Source of the DNA: Nematostella vectensis
Taxonomy: Eukaryota; Cnidaria; Anthozoa; Actiniaria; Edwardsiidae
DNA: 64,000 nt
Reading direction: 5' to 3'
NCBI RefSeq assembly: GCF_932526225.1
Contig: NC_064044.1
Coordinates: 8,544,801 to 8,608,800, forward strand
This document shows, in pieces, positions 1 through 12,459 of this stretch (within the stretch, counting starts at the first letter, position 1; each line of letters starts with the position of its first letter). The notes under the pieces are model-generated. The model was not told the origin of the DNA. It saw nothing but the letters and a program-made list of their open reading frames with translations, and made no database searches. Made by a program: the position numbers and the translations under genes.

Positions 1-2
1 TG

Positions 3-326
3 CCACTCATCCATGCAGCCAGAGCTTGTCTCGTAATTGACAAAATCTCCCTCGAGCCTCACCACCACGGCGCATGCGCGGAGCTTGAAATCAAGCTATT
101 CCACACGAAGAAGAAATTCAAGATTGGCTGTTTCTATGGAAACGCCGCTGACATGGGTGGAATTCAGGATAAACTGAAGAGGCTGGAGAAAAAAGTCGCC
201 CTCCATAGCGTCGCACTGAGCCAAATAATGGCAAGAAGCGGGACTCAACTAGAGTTAGATCAAATCGAGGCTACTGAGCTGAATTCTGGATACCCAATTT
301 TCGAATTTGAGGAGAAAAATGCCTGA
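3..326 (+). CDS. 3' end of an unrecognised protein-coding gene (partial)
   Basis: The frame is open from the left edge of the window to a TGA at 324-326, giving about 107 residues. Codon use looks coding. The C-terminal part contains a heptad-like charged stretch (IQDKLKRLEKKVALHSVAL) that could form a short coiled coil, followed by an acidic tail ending FEFEEKNA. No methionine start lies in a convincing position, so this is read as the terminal exon of a gene extending leftward. AATAAA polyadenylation signals follow at about 392 and 455, which supports a gene end here. I do not recognise the family, and I cannot exclude a splice acceptor inside the first 100 bases. Confidence 0.6.
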   Translation, partial: PLIHAARACLVIDKISLEPHHHGACAELEIKLFHTKKKFKIGCFYGNAADMGGIQDKLKRLEKKVALHSVALSQIMARSGTQLELDQIEATELNSGYPIFEFEEKNA

Positions 327-910
327 TACAAGCTAAACAATGAGTTCTTTCAAACGAGATGAAAAGATTATTGAATCGGAAAATAGAATGGAATAAAATA
401 TGATCAAATGTTGCTCTTCATGGAATTCGTGAAAGCTGTAAACTAAAGATGAAAAATAAAATAAAAATGACTAGAATAAGACTTTTTTATTAGCATCTGT
501 GGCTTGGTGTTGCATGCATATTGGGACCATTTTCCATTTGGCAAAAAGAGCAGAGTAGCAAGAGTAGCATTTAGGCACTTCCTTTTTATTTACAGGGGAG
601 GGGAGGGACTTATTCATCTTGAGGCTTTAGCCTTAGCGGCACACAGTATTGAGTCATTAGTGAGGCAACGCACGTATTGATAAAAGGCCCCTTAGCCGCC
701 CCCCCCCCCCCCCCCCCCTCCCGAACGCGCACTATAAAAGGGACTTGCCTTAGGCAAGATGTCATTAAAGAATCCCACTGGGAATACCAATTGTACTGCC
801 CATCACCTGCAAGTTCAAAGATCCTTTATAAATCAAATCACACTGCCAATCAACATGCAGCTATATGCATATATGTTCTTGCCTACTTTCTTTTTTCATG
901 GTGCTCTACA
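327..910. other. 3' UTR and gene-free spacer
   Basis: Polyadenylation signals near 392 and 455 belong to the partial gene upstream. The rest is non-coding. It includes a run of about 20 C at 700-719. No further feature is recognised. Confidence 0.4.
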
Positions 911-1098
911 TAGGCCTGTAGCCAGGATTTTGAGCGGCGGGGGGGGGGGAGGGGGGGCTCGTCTACCAATAAAGCAGACAATTTTCTCTTACGTAACTCG
1001 CCTTGACTCACAGTGGTAGTCAATTTTTTGTAATAAAAGCGGACTTTTCAGTCTAGCGGGGTTTTGGAACACCTCCACCCCCTGGCTACAAACCTGCT
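911..1098. mobile_element. hAT-like miniature inverted-repeat element
   Basis: The left end reads AGGCCTGTAGCCAGG and the right end is its near complement, CCCTGGCTACAAACCTG. A G-rich tract lies just inside the left end and a C-rich tract inside the right. The same design recurs near 22.5, 41.3, 47.3 and 63.7 kb. The family assignment rests on resemblance to the short CAGGGGCGTAGCC-type hAT ends; no clear 8-bp target duplication was found. Confidence 0.45.
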
Positions 1099-1100
1099 AC

Positions 1101-1290
1101 ATGTCATCACCTTTTTTGTTATTGTCTTGCTTGCTATATGCATTCATATATATTGCCTTCTTGCTATTATCTTTAGTATTTACATGTCATGATGTTAATA
1201 TCTACATGTTATTGCCTACTTGCTTTTGTCTTAGTATCTACGTGTTATCACCTACTTGTTATTGTCTTAGTATCTATAATAACAACAATA
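1101..1290 (+). repeat. degenerate outlier copies of the 37-bp minisatellite
   Basis: Phrases such as CTACTTGTTATTGTCTTAG and ACATGTTATTGCCTACTTG match the unit of the large array at 2131-3900, but with substitutions and altered spacing. About five decayed units are visible, separated from the main array by about 0.85 kb of unrelated AT-rich DNA. Confidence 0.6.
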
Positions 1291-2130
1291 ATATATAAAT
1301 ATGTATAAATAGTCCATTTGTTTTAGTGTTGTCTTTTCCTTTCAGACTAACGTGTAGCCAGACGGGTTTGCCGTTGAATCCACGCTGCTGAAAAAGTTAA
1401 GCTTGAGGACATTGAGCCTTCATAGAGTAATAAAAAAATATATAGTAAATTAATTAACACTCAGAGAAGTATTTACATTTCTGATTTTATTTACAATTCA
1501 ATTTTAAACTTTTCATGCCGAAGGATAAAATTCGAAACGGCCCAAGCGAGAATGCATACCCAAAGGCTATGGCGTTCATTGTATCGTAACAACGAATTTA
1601 AGTTTCAGTCAATAATTTTGATAATTTATTTCAAAAATTATAAAATAGACTATTTTATATACAAAAGGCGACGGGAAAAATTCGCAGCAGCAACGTCAAG
1701 CTACTGTTTTATTTTCAAATCAGCATATTTATTTCAACGAGATTTGTCCGCTCATACAAACTCTGTACGCTCATACAAACTCTGTAATAAACCTACACTC
1801 GCAGTGAGCCTGGACTACCTGTGGTTCGAAAAGCATTCACATTCTAGTCCTAGGCCTTCGCGGTTTGGCAAAGATCGCCTAGTCATTTTATATGTTGTTT
1901 TCAAAATTAGTTCGAAATATCGCACTCTTACGAAGAATATCTGTCTTTTTTGGAGGAAATAGAGGTAAGAGCCCTTAAAGAACACATCAGCGGTGCACTT
2001 AAATGATTTGTCTTTCAAAATTTAGCCAAATTACGCGGGATTACGCGGAAATTTGTGGATTACGCGGAGAAAGCCACTATTTCGCGCTTACGCACCAGCG
2101 CGTAATCCCAGGAGCCCTGTATTACCTAGA
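1291..2130. other. gene-free AT-rich spacer
   Basis: No exon, repeat or RNA gene was recognised. An open frame at 1552-1962 has no family features and is not supported as a gene. A short direct repeat of CGCTCATACAAACTCTGTA occurs at about 1750-1785. Confidence 0.3.
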
Positions 2131-3900
2131 TTTAGTATGTCTTGGTACTCAACATGTTATTACCTACTTGTTATTGTCTTGATACTCTACAACATGTTAT
2201 TACCTACTTGTTATTGTCTTGATACTCTACATAATATAACCTACTTGTTAGTCTATTGTCTTGGTACTCTACATGTTATTACCTACTTGTCTTGGTACTC
2301 TACATGTTATTACCAACTTGTTATTGTCTTGATACTCCATATGTTATTACCTACTTGTTATTGTCTTGGTACTCAACATGTTATTACCTACTTGTTATTG
2401 TCTTGGTACTCTACATGTTATTACCTACTTGTTATTGTCTTGATACTCAACATGTTATTACCTACTTGTTATTGTCTTGGTACTCCATATGTTATTACCT
2501 ACTTGTTATTGTCTTGGTACTCTACATGTTATTACCTACTTGTTATTGTCTTGATACTCCATATGTTATTACCTACTTGTTATTGTCTTGGTACTTTACA
2601 TGTTATTACCTACTTGTTATTGTCTTGGTACTCAACATGTTATTACCTACTTGTTATTGTCTTGGTACTCAACATGTTATTACCTACTTGTTATTGTCTT
2701 GGTACTCAACATGTTATTACCTACTTGTTATTGTCTTGGTACTCGACATGTTATTACCTACTTGTTATTGTCTTGGTACTCAACATGTTATTACCTACTT
2801 GTTATTGTCTTGGTACTCAACATGTTATTACCTACTTGTTATTGTCTTGGTACTCAACATGTTATTACCTACTTGTTATTGTCTTGTTACTCAACATGTT
2901 ATTACCTACTTGTTATTGTCTTGGTACTCAACATGTTATTACCTACTTGTTATTGTCTTGGTACTCAACATGTTATTACCTACTTGTTATTGTCTTGGTA
3001 CTCAACATGTTATTACCTACTTGTTATTGTCTTGGTACTCAACATGTTATTACCTACTTGTTATTGTCTTGGTACTCAACATGTTATTACCTACTTGCTA
3101 TTGTCTTGGTACTCGACATGTTATTACCTACTTGTTATTGTCTTGGTACTCAACATGTTATTACCTACTTGTTATTGTCTTGGTACTCAACATGTTATTA
3201 CCTACTTGTTATTGTCTTGGTACTCTACAACATGTTATTACCTACTTGTTATTGTCTTGGTACTCAACATGTTATTACCTACTTGTTATTGTCTTGGTAC
3301 TCAACATGTTATTACCTACTTGTTATTGTCTTGGTACTCAACATGTTATTACCTACTTGCTATTGTCTTGATACTCAACATGTTATTACCTACTTGTTAT
3401 TGTCTTGGTACTCAACATGTTATTACCTACTTGTTATTGTCTTGGTACTCAACATGTTATGACCTACTTGTTATTGTCTTGGTACTCAACATGTTATTAC
3501 CTACTTGTTATTGTCTTGTTACTCAACATGTTATTACCTACTTGTTATTGTCTTGGTACTCAACATGTTATTACCTACTTGTTATTGTCTTGGTACTCAA
3601 CATGTTATTACCTACTTGTTATTGTCTTGGTACTCAACATGTTATTACCTACTTGTTATTGTCTTGTTACTCAACATGTTATTACCTACTTGTTATTGTC
3701 TTGGTACTCAACATGTTATTACCTACTTGCTATTGTCTTGGTACTCAACATGTTATTACCTACTTGTTATTGTCTTGGTACTCAACATGTTATTACCTAC
3801 TTGTTATTGTCTTGGTACTCAACATGTTATTACCTACTTGTTATTGTCTTGATACTCAACATGTTATAACCTACTTGCTATTGTCTTGGTACTCTACATA
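2131..3900 (+). repeat. 37-bp minisatellite array, about 47 copies
   Basis: The unit is 37 bp and contains TTATTGTCTTGGTACTCAAC followed by ATGTTATTACCTACTTG. It is tandemly repeated about 47 times with scattered single-base variants (for example GGTACTCTAC, GATACTCCAT). Early units are the most variable and the central ones nearly identical. Because 37 is not a multiple of 3 and the unit has no stop in any plus frame, long apparent ORFs appear in all three frames. These are artefacts of the repeat and not genes. Confidence 0.95.
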
Positions 3901-4040
3901 ATCTGGCATAATAAAACTTTCAATACAAAAATACTTATACCCTTTTTATACCCTATTTCTAGCAAAAAAAATCACAACTCAAAATTAACATCTACGCTAT
4001 GATGAGCTTATTACAACGAGGAAAAAGCAATGTCTGGTAC

Positions 4041-4232
4041 ATATTTCAAGGGATATTGACTTTACTTTAAAAATATTTCAAGGGATATTGACTTTACTTT
4101 AAAAATATTTCAAGGGATATTTGACTTTACTTTAAAAATATTTCAAGGGATATTGACTTACTTTAAAAATATTTCAAGGGATATTGACTTTACTTTAAAA
4201 ATATTTCAAGGGATATTGACTTTACTTTAAAG
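4041..4232 (+). repeat. 32-bp tandem repeat, six copies
   Basis: The unit, starting ATATTTCAAGGGATATTGAC, recurs at 4041, 4073, 4105, 4138, 4169 and 4201 with only single-base length changes. It is non-coding. Confidence 0.9.
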
Positions 4233-4427
4233 GAATATATGCTTACCCCTCTGCAATTGTAGCAAAAATTTGAATCTTGAAATCAACACACTGCCAACTA
4301 AATAACAATGAATCATCTTGTAGATGATGATGGGAGAAAGATTCTTAGGGAAGCAATTCCTTTTCACTTGGAGATCTGTTTTTGACTGTCATAGCTTCCA
4401 GGGATACTCAAGAAAATATATATAAAC

Positions 4428-4940
4428 GCAGTGGCTATATGCCCGACAGTCGGGAACCTTGTCGACCTAGTGATGAGTTCAAAGTATTCTATATTTGTTG
4501 AGAAAGGGCAAGAAAATCTGAATTGAGATTTGTTGTCGGTATTAAATGTTTTCTGTTGACTATGTACACTTTAGAGTGTTAATTTCAGTGGCACATTTTC
4601 TACAATATGCTGCTTAATGTCGACGGTAAATTGACAACCTAGTGAGCTCAAAATATTGTATATTTGTTTACAAAGGGCATGCGAATCTGATGAGCTTTGT
4701 TGTCGAAAAAGAAAGTTGTTTCTTTGCTTGTATACACTATAAACACCTTTCCCGAATGTGTCATTGTAGCAGAATAAAATTGTCACTAAAATAACGATTT
4801 CATATATACAAGTAAGGGAAAAACATTCAATTCCGACAACAATGCTCAATTCAGAATCGCTTGCCCTTTCTCAAGAAATAAAGAATACTTCTAACTCACT
4901 AGTTCGACAATTTACTGGGATGTTTAGTAAATAAACCCCT
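4428..4940. mobile_element. truncated copy of the R2 TIR element family
   Basis: It begins GCAGTGGCTATATGCCCGAC, matching the left end of the complete element at 23955-26005. Internal phrases are shared as well, including GAGTTCAAAGTATTCTATAT and AAAGGGCATGCGAATCTGA, the latter also in inverted order near 4865. No matching right end was found, so the copy is decayed or truncated. Confidence 0.6.
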
Positions 4941-6067
4941 TCTGGCGGCTGGGATATCGGCGGATATTTGTCCAAGGATGAGAAATGGTACGCAAAATAA
5001 ACAGTTGGCCGAGAAGCGAAGCTTGCAATAATCCAAAGAACAAAAACTGCAAGCACAAAACTTGCATTTCAATTGATGGACTTTCACCTAGACTGTTTTC
5101 TTATTGTTCTGCTGAGAGCTGGAATAGAAATTTAAGCAAAAGTTTTCAATTTTGAAATGTCTTCTGCGCGCTCGCTGACGTGCACGGGAATGACGCCACG
5201 AGCGCGCGCTGTTGTGAAGTTTTTTTATCATTGCTTTTTCTTTCGCGTTTCAGGATAAATTCTAAAAATATATATTGATGATCATTCTATAAAAGAAATA
5301 AAGCATTCTTTCTCTGCCTTCATAGCGTTTTAAAAACCTTGGTGTCTGTTTTAGGAGTTATTGGGCAGAAGAAAAGTGAGTTTTGACTACACAAATGTTC
5401 ACAGGACAGATATCACTTTGGCTGGACGTTATTGACTGATATTTGTCCTGTAAAAATGTGCACGTGACCCGTATTGACCAATGAGCGCGCGTGAAAATTC
5501 ATCACTGGTATATAAATAAATAGCCAGCAGGCAAGAGAAACGCGAAAACCAATTCCTAATTAAATGCCCAGCATAGCATATACAACCAAGAAAAAAATAA
5601 TTTTATATATTTTCAAAGTAGACATAGGCATTGATCCTGAGGCCGGGCTCTGCATTCCGAAATAATCATGCGGAACAGATCAGAAATCATAAACTTATAA
5701 ATATTTCATAAGTCGGGCACATTGTTTCGGCTAGTGCGTAGGAGACTGTTCGCGCGTAACGGGTTAGTGGTTCAGTTCACGAACGTAAGACCAATTTAGT
5801 AAACACGGAGTGCGCATCGCAAAGAAAGGCAAACTTCAGTCAAATTAGAGGACATTTCGTGGGTAATAATTTAGCCTAATAAGTTCTGTCCCTCCTGCCT
5901 TTGCAGCCACCCCCGAAAAAAGCGAAGCCTATTTACGACTGTTCGATGAAGAGGAACGCACATTTACCTTGCAGAAAAACATAATAAGGGCGAAAAACTC
6001 TTAAGGTTAGTAATTTTTAATTTATTGGATTCATCTCTAATACTGTCTAAAGCTATGTCCTTCTTTA
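4941..6067. other. gene-free region with one hairpin
   Basis: No coding exon was recognised. An inverted repeat (ACAGGACAGATATCA at 5401-5415, complement at 5437-5451) could form a 15-bp stem with one mismatch. A TATA-like TATATAAATAAATAG follows at 5509. Sequence near 5280-5350 (AAGAAATAAAGCATTCTTT...AGCGTTTTAAAA) has a diverged relative near 43870. Confidence 0.35.
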
Positions 6068-6632
6068 TCCGAAGCGTTTTTGAAAACGGTTTTTCTTCTT
6101 CATAGTCAAAAAGATACACGTCCACACAATGACAAAAGCGTATTCAAATCGTATTTGCCGTCCACACGAAAACACTGGGTCTAACAAATACAATAGAATC
6201 GACTACTACGCATGTGCTGTCAAATACTATGAGCACAGAATAGATAAAGTTTGCTAAAATACTCAAAAAGCTTAGAATCCCAGCCTCTCCCCGGGACCTA
6301 GGCAAAAAGCGACGACTTCGCGAGTGAGTCTGCAGTCATTCAGAACGTTTCCCGGCACAGTTCTCGCTGTAGACAGCTTAAAATCCATAAAACGTCCAGC
6401 TGTATCCACGTATAGTTTACCTAAAAATATAAAGCTTATAACCTTGTGAAAGCCATGAAACTCAAATGAAGCGCAAACTAATATTGAGTTTATGCTCATT
6501 TTGTTATACTTTATGCAAATCACACGCTGAAGTAACCACTTGACCCTATTTATGACGTCATCCGTTTTCAGTGTCCAAACGCATTTTCAAAAACTTCCAC
6601 TCTGGACTTGGAGGCCGTACTCGAAAACCTCT
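6068..6632. mobile_element. R1 dispersed element, uninterrupted copy
   Basis: The ends are related inverted sequences: GAAGCGTTTTTGAAAACGG at the left, and ACGCATTTTCAAAAACTTCC then TACTCGAAAACC at the right. Long stretches match the copies at 23438-26049 and 30512-30735, for example CGTCCACACGAAAACACTGG. This copy preserves the empty target site TTTCAAAAAC at 6585-6594 that is split by R2 in the 23.4-kb copy. Homology to the second copy continues outside both ends, from about 5990 to 6705. Confidence 0.65.
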
Positions 6633-8273
6633 AGCTGATCAGTGGAGACCCTCAGATTGCGTGATTCTCTTAGCCAATCAGAATCGACATAAAGTACAAT
6701 ACACCAAAAACTGGAATTCGACTCTTTAAAATTTTCGTCTTTAATAAGACTTCTTCAGGGCAGACTCATTGTTCTGGTACGAGATCACTACTGTTTGGGT
6801 TTTTTGATTCTATTTGACAGTACAATGTATAGTAACCTATACTACACTGCATCCATTGTCGCATCGTATTAAGATTGGGGATAAATTTGTCTCCAGACAC
6901 CCGTGCATCATTTGCACTTTCACTCACCACATGTCGATGGGTTCCCTACTTCCCAAAACTTTATGTCTTTAACAGGGAATCCATCGACGCCAGTTTAGTG
7001 CATCGCGCGCATTCATGAAAACGCTTGATCATACTCATCCAACCTCTAATATTCTAATATTTTCTTCTCCCCAAACCTAAATAACCCGATCGGGTCGTTG
7101 TTACTCGGGAAGACGTTTTCCAGAACTGCCTGCAGGGAACGCATACAAAAAAAAAAACGTTTGAGTTAATATCCTACCACTCTTGGGTACGTCCTTATTG
7201 ACATTTTCAATAGCAACATCCATATAACGCTCAACTCCGCGTCTGCGCGCATCTTCTTATCCCAACCCTATCTGAAAGTGTCTCTCCTCACGCCAGGCTA
7301 GAGGAGAATCAAATTCCTTCAAAACAACGAGTGAGCTATCTCGTTATTAAGATCTCCTGTCAAAGTTGCCCGACAACAAACCTACCAGGGTTACGAAAAT
7401 TCAATTTATCGACATCACCCATCACTTCCCCCTTTTCTGCCCGTGCCGACAGGCCAGTCAACTGGTTGTTTCCTGTCACTCCCCTGCGGGCCGGTACAGG
7501 GTTTCCCTTGACATTCATCCATGTAGTCTTATTCGCTTAAATTCCCCGGAAGATACTGCCATGTCAAAAGCAGTTTCCTTCTCCCAAAACTACAATCTCT
7601 TCTAAAGCGGAATAAACAAAGGAAGAACAATACCTCACTACCTGTGAAACCCAGTACGGACCCACAGAGGGGGGCAGTTCTGACCCGGTACAACCGAGGG
7701 GCTGTTAAGGTAACCTGTTTCAAATTCCCCCCCCCCCTCCCCCCCCTAGGGACATGGAGGAAGTACAGAAGCACATAGACATACTAAAACGAGACAATTA
7801 GGCTTGAGCTTATGCTTAATTATGTTGATAACATGCCAAAATGTATTATCAATTCTACTCAATTCGTGTTATCCTTATTGCTTTGGGTGTAATCTGCTCT
7901 TTTAAACTTTTTATAACACCTTGCCGGCCTATGGCCTAACTGGTCCAGACCAGCGTCCAGTCTTACATAATAACATTACTTTCGCACAAACATGGGATCC
8001 CTATGGCTAGCATTATAGCTGAGAAGATGAAGCTCAGAACAGATTCTCATTTTTCCGGCCATGAAAAAGCTTGCATTAAGTTCTGCTCCTGTCTCATCTC
8101 CATGTTGGTCGGTTACGTGCTTCACACAAAACTTTGCGCGATACACGCTTGTCCCCGCCCTGGTATACCAGGCTTCACGTGACAAATTCTTGCCCCACCT
8201 TCCATGCATATACAATAATTTACGCGACGATCCCGCGTTTCGCGGTAATACTGCGCGCCTGTTTTCCACAATG
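6633..8273. other. gene-free region
   Basis: No supported gene. It contains C-rich runs at 7728-7746 and scattered short open frames without family features. Nothing else was recognised. Confidence 0.3.
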
Positions 8274-8600
8274 CCCTCCCGGCATATCTCAGTGACGAGA
8301 TCGAGAGAATGCAGAAAAGAGCAATGTCCATTGTGTCACCACAAGCTAACTACAGGACTGCCTTGCCAGCTATGGCTTACAGACTTTGAAGGACAGACGG
8401 GGCGAACTCTGTCTTAATCTGTTGTCGTCTATTTCCTCCTGCCCTAACCATAAGCTAGTGAACATCTTGCCACCTAAAAACCAGTGTAGTTATAGTCTTA
8501 GACAATCCAGAACATTCTCAATACCGTGCTGCCGAACCGAACGTTTTAGGCGATTTTTCATCCCGGCCATGGCATGCAGTTGCCCCCCCCCCCCCCCCCC
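8274..8600 (+). pseudogene. 3' remnant of a non-LTR retrotransposon (reverse-transcriptase ORF C-terminus)
   Basis: The translation reads YLSDEIERMQKRAMSIVSP, then after a frameshift near 8383 continues KDRRGELCLNLLSS and SYSLRQSRTFSIP, ending in RTERFRRFFIPA. This pattern (an IQKRA-like segment, an RR-EL segment, then a YxLR...FxxSFIP-like terminus) is the usual carboxyl end of CR1/L2-type LINE ORF2 proteins. A poly-C run at 8583-8602 and a CTATCTATCTATC tail at about 8815 follow. Only the last 110 or so residues survive, and the frameshift makes it non-functional. Confidence 0.75.
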
Positions 8601-8864
8601 CCAAATTTAAGGTATAATCCTAAATGAACATATCATATTTATATCATATTTTATCGTATATAGCTTTCCTTTTATCATAGTCGCGTTTAATCTAATACCT
8701 GTAATATACATATATATATAGTTTTATTTTTTCTTTCTTTTTTTTTCTGTTTTTTCTCGATGTTAATTACGCAATTCAGCGTTTTTAGCTGCCACACAAT
8801 CTTTTCAAAATAAGCTATCTATCTATCTTTTCGCTTTTTTCGTTATGAATCTTCAACTCGATAC

Positions 8865-10545
8865 ACCTATTTCGCGTGACAAACTCTTGCTCCGCCGTAC
8901 TATACACAGACTCGCGTGACAAACTTCTGACCCTATCATACTATACGTGGATTGGACATAAACTCTTGCCCACGCCTCATTATATATAAACTCGCGTGAC
9001 GAACTCTCGCCCCCATCATACTATACATAAACTCGCGTGACGAACTTTCGTCTCCGCTTGTACATAGTCTTGAGAGACAAACCCTCGCCCCCGCCTGTAC
9101 ATAGCCTCGCGTGACGAACTCTCGTCCCCGCCTGTACATAGACTCACGTGACGAACTCTCGTCCCCGCCTGTACATAGACTCGCGCGACGAACTCTCCTC
9201 CCCGACTGTACATAGTCTCGCGTGACGAACTCTCCTCCCCGCCTGTACATAGACTCGCGTGACGAACTCTCGTCCCCGCCTGTACATAAACTCGCGTGAC
9301 GAACTCTCGTCCCGCCTGTACATAAACTCGCGTGACGAACTCTCGTCCCCGCCTGTACATAGACTCGCGTGATGAACTCTCGTCCCCGCCTGTACATAGA
9401 CTCGCGTGACGAACTCTCGTCCCCGCCTGTACATAGACTCGCGTGACGAACTCTCGTCTCCGCCTGTACATAGACTCGCGTGACGAACTCTCGTCCCCGC
9501 CTGTACATAGACTCGCGTGACGAACTCTCGTCCCCGCCTGTACATAGACTCGCGTGACGAACTCTCGTCTCCGCCTGTACATAGACTCGCGTGACGAACT
9601 CTCGTCCCCTCCTGTACATAGACTCGCGTTACGAACTCTCGTCCCCGCCTGTACATAGACTCGCGTGACGAACTCTCGTCCCCGCCTGTACATAGACTCG
9701 CGTGACGAACTCTCGTCCCCGCCTGTACATAGACTCGCGTGACGAACTCTCGTCCCCGCCTGTACATAGAGTCGCGTGACGAACTCTCGTCTCCGCCTGT
9801 ACATAGACTCGCGTGACGAACTCTCGTCTCCGCCTGTACATAGACTCGCGTGACGAACTCTCGTCCCCTCCTGTACATAGACTTGCGTTACGAAATCTCG
9901 TCCCCGCCTGTACATAGACTCGCGTGACGAACTCTCGTCCCCGCCTGTACATAGACTCGCGTGAAGAACTCTCGTCCTCGCCTGTACATAGACTCGCGTG
10001 ACGAACTCTCGTCCCCGCCTGTACATAGACTCGCGTGACGAACTCTCGTCCCCGCCTGTACATAGACTCGCGTGACGAACTCTCGTCCCCGCCTGTACAT
10101 AGACGCGCGTGACGAACTCTCGTCCCCGCCTGTACATAGACTCGCGTGACGAACTCTCGTCCCCGCCTGTACATAGACTCGCGTGACGAACTCTCGTCCC
10201 CGCCTGTACATAGACTCGCGTCACGAACTCTCGTCCCCGCCTGTATATAGACTCGCGTGACGAACTCTCGTCCCCGCCTGTACATAGACGCGCGTGACGA
10301 ACTCTCGTCCCCGCCTGTACATAGACTCGCGTGACGAACTCTCGTCCCCGCCTGTACATAGACTCGCGTGACGAACTCTCGTCCCCGCCTGTACATAGAC
10401 TCGCGTCATGAACTCTCGTCCCCGCCTGTACATAGACTCGCGTGACGAACTCTCGTCCCCGCCTGTACATAGACTCGCGTGACGAACCCTTGTCCCGCCT
10501 GTACATAGACTCGCGTGACGAACTCTCGTCCCCGACTGTATAAGA
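8865..10545 (-). repeat. second 37-bp minisatellite array, about 45 copies
   Basis: The unit is again 37 bp but has a different, GC-richer sequence: GACGAACTCTCGTCCCCGCC followed by TGTACATAGACTCGCGT. Units at the left edge (8865-9130) are the most diverged and the centre is nearly homogeneous. All three minus frames stay open, so long spurious ORFs arise on that strand. Confidence 0.95.
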
Positions 10546-10550
10546 CTAGC

Positions 10551-11582
10551 CAGAGTATCAGGCGATTTTATTTTTCAAAAGTCGGAGAGGAAAAATAAAA
10601 GTACGCCTGATACAAATACTAGAAGCAACGCCTGCCGCCCCTTCTCAGGGGATTGTCAAAATACGCCGGCTTTCAATTTTCCAATGACTCGCGTGGTGGC
10701 ACAATCAAATGCCCGAATCAAATTATAAACAGCATTTACGTAAAACAAAGCTACATTGGTGTTATATGCAAAGGTAATAATTTAGTAACGACGATAAACT
10801 CCCGTGAGGGTAACTTTATGCTAAATGATTTGAAATGCAAAGATAGTTCACGGCTCAGGAGATTTACGATTTAAGTATATGACTGCAGATCCACACATCA
10901 CTAAATTACTACCGGATATTCACATCACCAATTTACTACAGGCTTTTTCGTCTAAATAGACAAGCCGCTGCTTGAACACAAATGCCATTATTTGATAAGC
11001 TCACTCCATCAACAATTCGCGGGAAGCGCCGCAAACAATCCCAGGCACCTGAAGCATTCTGCGTATATTCGGCGCCTGGTCTGTCTAAAAATTTGATAGC
11101 TACGACTAATGATGTCTGTAGTATTAAGCAGCTTCTATGACATCCAGCGCCTTTGATATAACTAGTAGATCTTCGCTTCGAAAAACGATACCAATGAGAA
11201 ATAAACACACGCAATGACCGGCCTGGGCAAAACATTTGAACATCTAACCTGAGTATCAGGCGTAATTTTTCCGAAGAAAATAAAGAGAGGAAAATAATTT
11301 TTTTTAATGTTATAGAAAACGATTTCTCTGATTCTGCTAACGCCAGGTCAAAAGCACTTTTGGAGACCCCATTACTCTGTGAACGAGTAGTCGACGGTCT
11401 AGGGTACTATATATAGCTGAACCAATCAGCGCGTCCAATTCGAGTACCCTTTGTTTTTTTGTCCAATCAGGAGCCATGCCGGAATCCGGCATGAGAACAT
11501 GCAATTCGAACAGTACTTGTATCAGGCCCTTGTCTTGTTTCTCGCCGGCGCGATAGAAACATAGGAGGGCCTGATACTAAGG
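10551..11582. other. possible TIR element marked by GTATCAGGC ends; no gene
   Basis: AGTATCAGGCG occurs at about 10554 and again at 11250. Complements (CGCCTGATAC at about 10604, GGCCTGATACT at about 11572) close two intervals, so one 1-kb element or two smaller ones may be present. The boundaries are ambiguous and no target duplication was identified. No protein gene was recognised inside. Confidence 0.35.
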
Positions 11583-12459
11583 TTAGTACAAGACTGTGCA
11601 ATAATTATCAGGGGGGGGGGGTCCGTAAAATGAGCTTCGAATAATGAGAAAATTGAGTAGGACCCCCTTCTCCAACAGCGTCACGTCTCTGACCCCTTTC
11701 TGTTCTTTAAAAAATACGAAGGCGCCCCCCCCCCCTCCTACATCATACCTGTAGTCACTTGTTTCCTAATGCATTGGAATTTTCTTCTTTCTGTCTAATA
11801 AATAACATGGATTGACTAATTAAATATGGTTAAACGCAGGCCCATAGACTTGAGATTGTTGTACGCGACGTTATTTATTTTTTTTTTTCATCTAAGAGAT
11901 ATCTTACCTTTGTCGTCTTGGTGTGGCCGCTAGAATATGGGTGCTTACGGGAGTCCGCTTTTTGAGTTTGAGCTCAGGCGAAATCAAGACAAACAACGAG
12001 CTCATTTTGTCGCTAAGGGTTAAGAGATTAATAGAACAGATTGGTCCTTAGTGAGACTACTGCAAAGAGGTTTTTAAAGTTTGCATCGATTTTGTGTTTA
12101 AAGGAAAAGATGACATTTTTAACCACTTGCGAGCGAATTAAGCGCGCCGAAATTTTGATACATCTGGATATAAAACGAACATTTTGATGTCATTTAAAGT
12201 AAGCCCCTCCCCTTTTATGTAAAAAACTTAAGGCTGACCCCCCTTTCTTGGCAACATTTTAACTTAGTCGTATTTTTCCGGGGTTGTTTTTCCTCAGTTT
12301 TCTGCTTGTTGATACATGAACATATTTTACATTACATCTACACTTGTAATATGGTCTCCAATAAACTGGTACGCGTCACTCCTCACACCTTGTGTGCTGT
12401 TTATGTAAAATATACAATATAAAAATTTTAGGTGCGAAGGATCGCAGAGATTAAGCACA
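11583..12459. other. gene-free spacer
   Basis: It has poly-G and poly-C runs (11612-11621, 11725-11736) and AT-rich sequence. No exon or repeat family was recognised. Confidence 0.3.

Noticed and set aside
2053-3901. Very long plus-strand ORFs (up to 469 codons) with repeating YYLLVIVL-type protein
   Set aside because: They arise because a 37-bp unit without stops is repeated. All three frames are open and give the same residues in rotation, and there is no coding signature.
8936-10506. Long minus-strand ORFs (up to 496 codons) with repeating MYRRGREFVTRVYVQAG
   Set aside because: Same artefact from the second 37-bp minisatellite; every minus frame is open.
2131-10545. CRISPR-like arrays
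   Set aside because: The units are contiguous with no unique spacers, and the host is a eukaryote with spliced genes.
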